From NCBI RefSeq assembly GCF_039525035.1, contig NZ_BAAAHE010000049.1, positions 17,488 to 81,487 on the forward strand: a DNA stretch of 64,000 nucleotides, in the 5' to 3' direction. How positions within the stretch are numbered: the stretch's first letter is position 1; the number at the start of each line of letters is the position of its first letter. This stretch comes from Sporichthya brevicatena (GTDB lineage Bacteria > Actinomycetota > Actinomycetes > Sporichthyales > Sporichthyaceae). A program made the position numbers and the translations under genes. This document shows positions 61,582-64,000 of the stretch, piece by piece. The notes below the pieces were generated by a model that was not told where the DNA came from, made no database searches, and worked only from the letters and a program-made list of their open reading frames with translations.

Positions 61582-63090
61582 TCAGGGAGCCACGAGCGCC
61601 CACAGGTGCTCGTTCTTGGACGGCGTCAGGTCGAGGTAGACGACCTTCTCCTCCAGGTACGCCTTGAAGCCACTCTCGCCGTTCTCCCGGCCGGAGCCAC
61701 TCATCTTCATGCCGCCGAAGGGCGTCTGCGGGGAGAGCATGTTGTGGTCGTTGATCCACACCGTGCCCGCCCGGACGCGCCCCGCCACGTCCAGCGCCCG
61801 GCGCCGGTCGTTGCACCACACCGAGGCCGCCAGACCGAACTGCGTGTCGTTGGCGACCTGCACCGCCTCGGCGTCGTCGGCAACCTTCAGGATCGAGACG
61901 ACCGGTCCGAAGATCTCCTCGCGGGAGATGCGCATCCGGGGTGTCGCCCCGACGAACACGGTTGGCTTCACGTAGAAGCCGTTCTCGAGCCCGGACGGAC
62001 GGCCCCCCGGCAGCACGGCGACCGCACCCTCCTCCGTCCCGAGTTGGACGTAGCCCTCGATGCGGTCGCGGGCCGCCGCGGACACCACCGGACCGAGGTC
62101 CGTCGCGAAGTCGTCCGTGGGCCCGACCACGAGCTTGTCCGCCCGGGCGGCGAAACGCTCGACGAACTCGTCGTGCACGCGCGCGTTCACCAGGACCCGG
62201 GAGGCGCAGGTACACATCTGACCCGACAGGAACAGGGTGGACCAGATCACGCCGTCGACCGCCGATTCGATGTCGACATCGTCCAGGACGAGCGCCGGGC
62301 TCTTCCCACCGAGCTCGAGAGTCAGCCGCTTGAGGTTGCCGGACGCGAGCTGGGCGATCCGCTGACCGGTCGCGGTGCCACCGGTGAACGTCACCATGTC
62401 GACGTGGTCACTGGACACCAGCGCCTCGCCGACGGTCCCGCCGCCGGTGACGACGTTGAGCACCCCCGGGGGAATGTCCGCCTCGGCGAACGCCCGGGCC
62501 AGCTCCATCGCCGTGGACGGCGCCAGTTCCGACGGCTTCAGCACGACGGTGTTGCCGGCCAGGAGCGCCGGCCAGACCTTCCACATCGCCAGGATCAGCG
62601 GTCCGTTCCAGGGAGTGATGGCACCCACTACCCCGAGCGGTTCGTAGCTGATCGTCGTGGAACCGAACGGTCCGCCGGGGACCGGCCCGGTCGTCACCGG
62701 CTGACCGGAGGTGAACGAGAACTTCGTCGCGAGGTCCGCGATCCCCATCGCGAAGCCCAGCGCACCCGGCACCATGAACGAGGTCGCCTGACGGATCGTC
62801 GCTCCGTTGTCCTGGTACTCGATGGCGGAGAGCTCCGGGACTCGTCCGCCCAGGATCTCCAGCACCCGACCCAGCCGTTGTGCCCGCTCGGCAACCGGCA
62901 TCGAGGGCCAGGGCCCGGCGTCGAAGGCGCGCCGCGCCGCGGCCACCGCGGCCTCGAGATCAGCGACCGTCCCGTCGACGAAGGAGGCCACCTCCGCGCC
63001 GGTCGCGGGATTCACGCTGGCGAAGCGACGGGACGCGGTGCCGTCGACGAACTCGCCGCCGACGAAGAGCTGATAGTCGCGCGTCGGCAT
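61582..63090 (-). CDS. Aldehyde dehydrogenase
   Basis: 502 aa from ATG 63090. N162 (PWNGP), E259 (LELGGKS) and C293 (GQMC) are the catalytic set. NAD(P)-dependent oxidation of an aldehyde to an acid. Follows the enoyl-CoA hydratase by 4 nt. Confidence 0.92.
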   Translation of the reverse strand: MPTRDYQLFVGGEFVDGTASRRFASVNPATGAEVASFVDGTVADLEAAVAAARRAFDAGPWPSMPVAERAQRLGRVLEILGGRVPELSAIEYQDNGATIRQATSFMVPGALGFAMGIADLATKFSFTSGQPVTTGPVPGGPFGSTTISYEPLGVVGAITPWNGPLILAMWKVWPALLAGNTVVLKPSELAPSTAMELARAFAEADIPPGVLNVVTGGGTVGEALVSSDHVDMVTFTGGTATGQRIAQLASGNLKRLTLELGGKSPALVLDDVDIESAVDGVIWSTLFLSGQMCTCASRVLVNARVHDEFVERFAARADKLVVGPTDDFATDLGPVVSAAARDRIEGYVQLGTEEGAVAVLPGGRPSGLENGFYVKPTVFVGATPRMRISREEIFGPVVSILKVADDAEAVQVANDTQFGLAASVWCNDRRRALDVAGRVRAGTVWINDHNMLSPQTPFGGMKMSGSGRENGESGFKAYLEEKVVYLDLTPSKNEHLWALVAP

Positions 63091-63094
63091 GTGC

Positions 63095-63847
63095 CTACTC
63101 CTTGGGTACGACGCCGTTGGTTCGCCAGTGGTACGAGCGATGCGCCGTCTCCTCCGACGTGAAGTAGGGCGCGAAGTCCCAGACATTCGGTGTCGGTCGC
63201 ATCGTGTGGAGCGTGCGCTTCCACACGGTCCGGCTCGCTCGGTCGGTACGCTGGATCGCCGCGACCACTGCGGCCACCTCGGTGTCGAGGTCCGCCTCGT
63301 CGACGCAACGCGCGATCAGTCCGATGCGCTCGGCCTCGACCCCGTCGATCTCCTTCGCCGTGTACATCAGGTCGGCGGCCCGCTCCCGGCCGACCTTGGA
63401 GGTCAGACGCAACGGGATGAACGGATCCGGCCGGCCACGCAGCAGTTCCGGACACCGGAAGCGTGCCGTGCGGGCCGCGACCGTGATGTCCGCACACAGC
63501 GACAGCAGGAGTCCACCGGCGTGCGCCGGTCCCTGAACTCGGGCGACGACGAGCTTGGAGATCCCCTCGAGGGACTCGGTCAGGTCGATGCCGCTGGCGA
63601 GCATGGTCCAGGCCTGCTCCACCGTCATCGTGCTCGGCCCGTGCTCGCGCAGGTCGCCGCCGGAGGAGAAGGCCGGGCCCTCACCGCTCAACACGATGAC
63701 GTCGATGTCCGGGTCGGCATCGAGGTTCTTCAACCCCGCGCAGAGGTGCTCCCGCATGGACGTCGAGAGCGAGTTGGCCTTGTCGGGGCGTGACATCACC
63801 AGGTGTCCGACCGACCCGTCCTGCCAGACCTTGACCGGATCACTCAT
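63095..63847 (-). CDS. Enoyl-CoA hydratase/isomerase
   Basis: 250-aa crotonase-fold protein. Oxyanion-hole segments SSGGDL and GPAHAGGLLL are present; the catalytic Glu position follows in FRCPELL. The usual second Glu is not clear, so it could be an isomerase or hydratase. Part of the locus by close spacing. Confidence 0.87.
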   Translation of the reverse strand: MSDPVKVWQDGSVGHLVMSRPDKANSLSTSMREHLCAGLKNLDADPDIDVIVLSGEGPAFSSGGDLREHGPSTMTVEQAWTMLASGIDLTESLEGISKLVVARVQGPAHAGGLLLSLCADITVAARTARFRCPELLRGRPDPFIPLRLTSKVGRERAADLMYTAKEIDGVEAERIGLIARCVDEADLDTEVAAVVAAIQRTDRASRTVWKRTLHTMRPTPNVWDFAPYFTSEETAHRSYHWRTNGVVPKE

Positions 63848-63871
63848 CGTGCGCCCCCTGTTGTCGTGAAC

Positions 63872-64000
63872 TCATGACCCCACATAGCGGTCCAACATTC
63901 CTGCGAAGTGCCGAATGCGGCTCTCCTGGTACGAGGCGAGTGCCAGTGACGGCTTGACGGAGGCCAACAGTCCCCGCTGCACCGGTCCGAGGTTCGCCAT
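63872..64000 (-). CDS. C-terminal end of an unidentified protein (truncated by window)
   Basis: The last 42 codons of a minus-strand frame, open at the window edge (an ATG happens to be the first codon). The end is helical and basic (GLLASVKPSLALASYQESRIRHFAG...). It stops 24 nt before the hydratase start, so it is likely the preceding operon gene. Product not recognised. Confidence 0.55.
   Translation of the reverse strand: MANLGPVQRGLLASVKPSLALASYQESRIRHFAGMLDRYVGS

Noticed and set aside
1-64000. CRISPR array
   Set aside because: No regularly spaced identical repeats with unique spacers; the 9481-9626 array has 33-bp periodic units without spacers of the right length and no cas genes.

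Overview
This is a very GC-rich chromosomal window with strong third-position G/C bias and many GTG starts, typical of Actinobacteria. A chaplin-like LPxTG surface protein, PASTA-free Ser/Thr kinases, DUF2277, an Eis-type acetyltransferase and paired tRNA-deaminase-associated proteins fit a filamentous (hyphal) actinomycete. The genus cannot be fixed from this sequence alone.

Layout. 190-7706 is core genome: chaplin-like protein, PH-domain membrane protein, a transhydrogenase reduced to its two nucleotide-binding domains, upp, and a tadA operon. 7732-17175 is tRNA-Ser(CGA) followed by a 9.4 kb integrative mobilizable element bounded by a 24-bp direct repeat of the tRNA 3' end. It carries a tyrosine integrase, an excisionase with iterons, a MobF relaxase-helicase, two cargo proteins and a nucleotidyltransferase/XRE pair behind a palindromic operator. 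Just outside attR, a ParE toxin-antitoxin pair is bracketed by paired GGTCTCA repeats, which suggests the remnant of an older element. 18236-26071 holds an MTHFR-like protein, a TetR/phytoene-desaturase-like oxidoreductase pair, a KAGDAKD-repeat lipoprotein, an orphan DnaJ C-terminal domain and a branched-chain-type ABC transporter with a LivM-LivG fusion. 26094-29377 is a tandem duplication of a lipoprotein-kinase pair in which one kinase has become a pseudokinase. 29548-46796 contains DUF2277, RecQ-PRTase, Eis, a papain-like protein, a GlcD-type oxidase, a cobalamin riboswitch with cbtBA, FhuF-like and DinB-like proteins, three regulators, an AurF-like diiron oxygenase with two matching operators, and several lipoproteins or anchored proteins.

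46986-64000 (end open) is a large catabolic and uptake locus, mostly on the minus strand. One transcription unit starts from a clear promoter at 60783-60811: Rieske oxygenase, SDR, acyl-CoA dehydrogenase, and 2-oxoacid dehydrogenase E1 alpha and beta. A second starts at 55734-55762: Rieske oxygenase, a 56-aa protein, an exported membrane-anchored protein, two small membrane proteins (one with an Ada-like Cys/His site), a LivH-LivM fusion, a substrate-binding lipoprotein, LivG and LivF. Most junctions overlap by about 4 nt, so products are probably co-translated. A TetR gene sits divergently. Aldehyde dehydrogenase, enoyl-CoA hydratase and a truncated gene continue the locus to the edge. I infer a dedicated import and oxidation system for an unidentified, probably hydrophobic acid or ring substrate. 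Its four unfamiliar membrane or exported proteins are the most novel part of the window.
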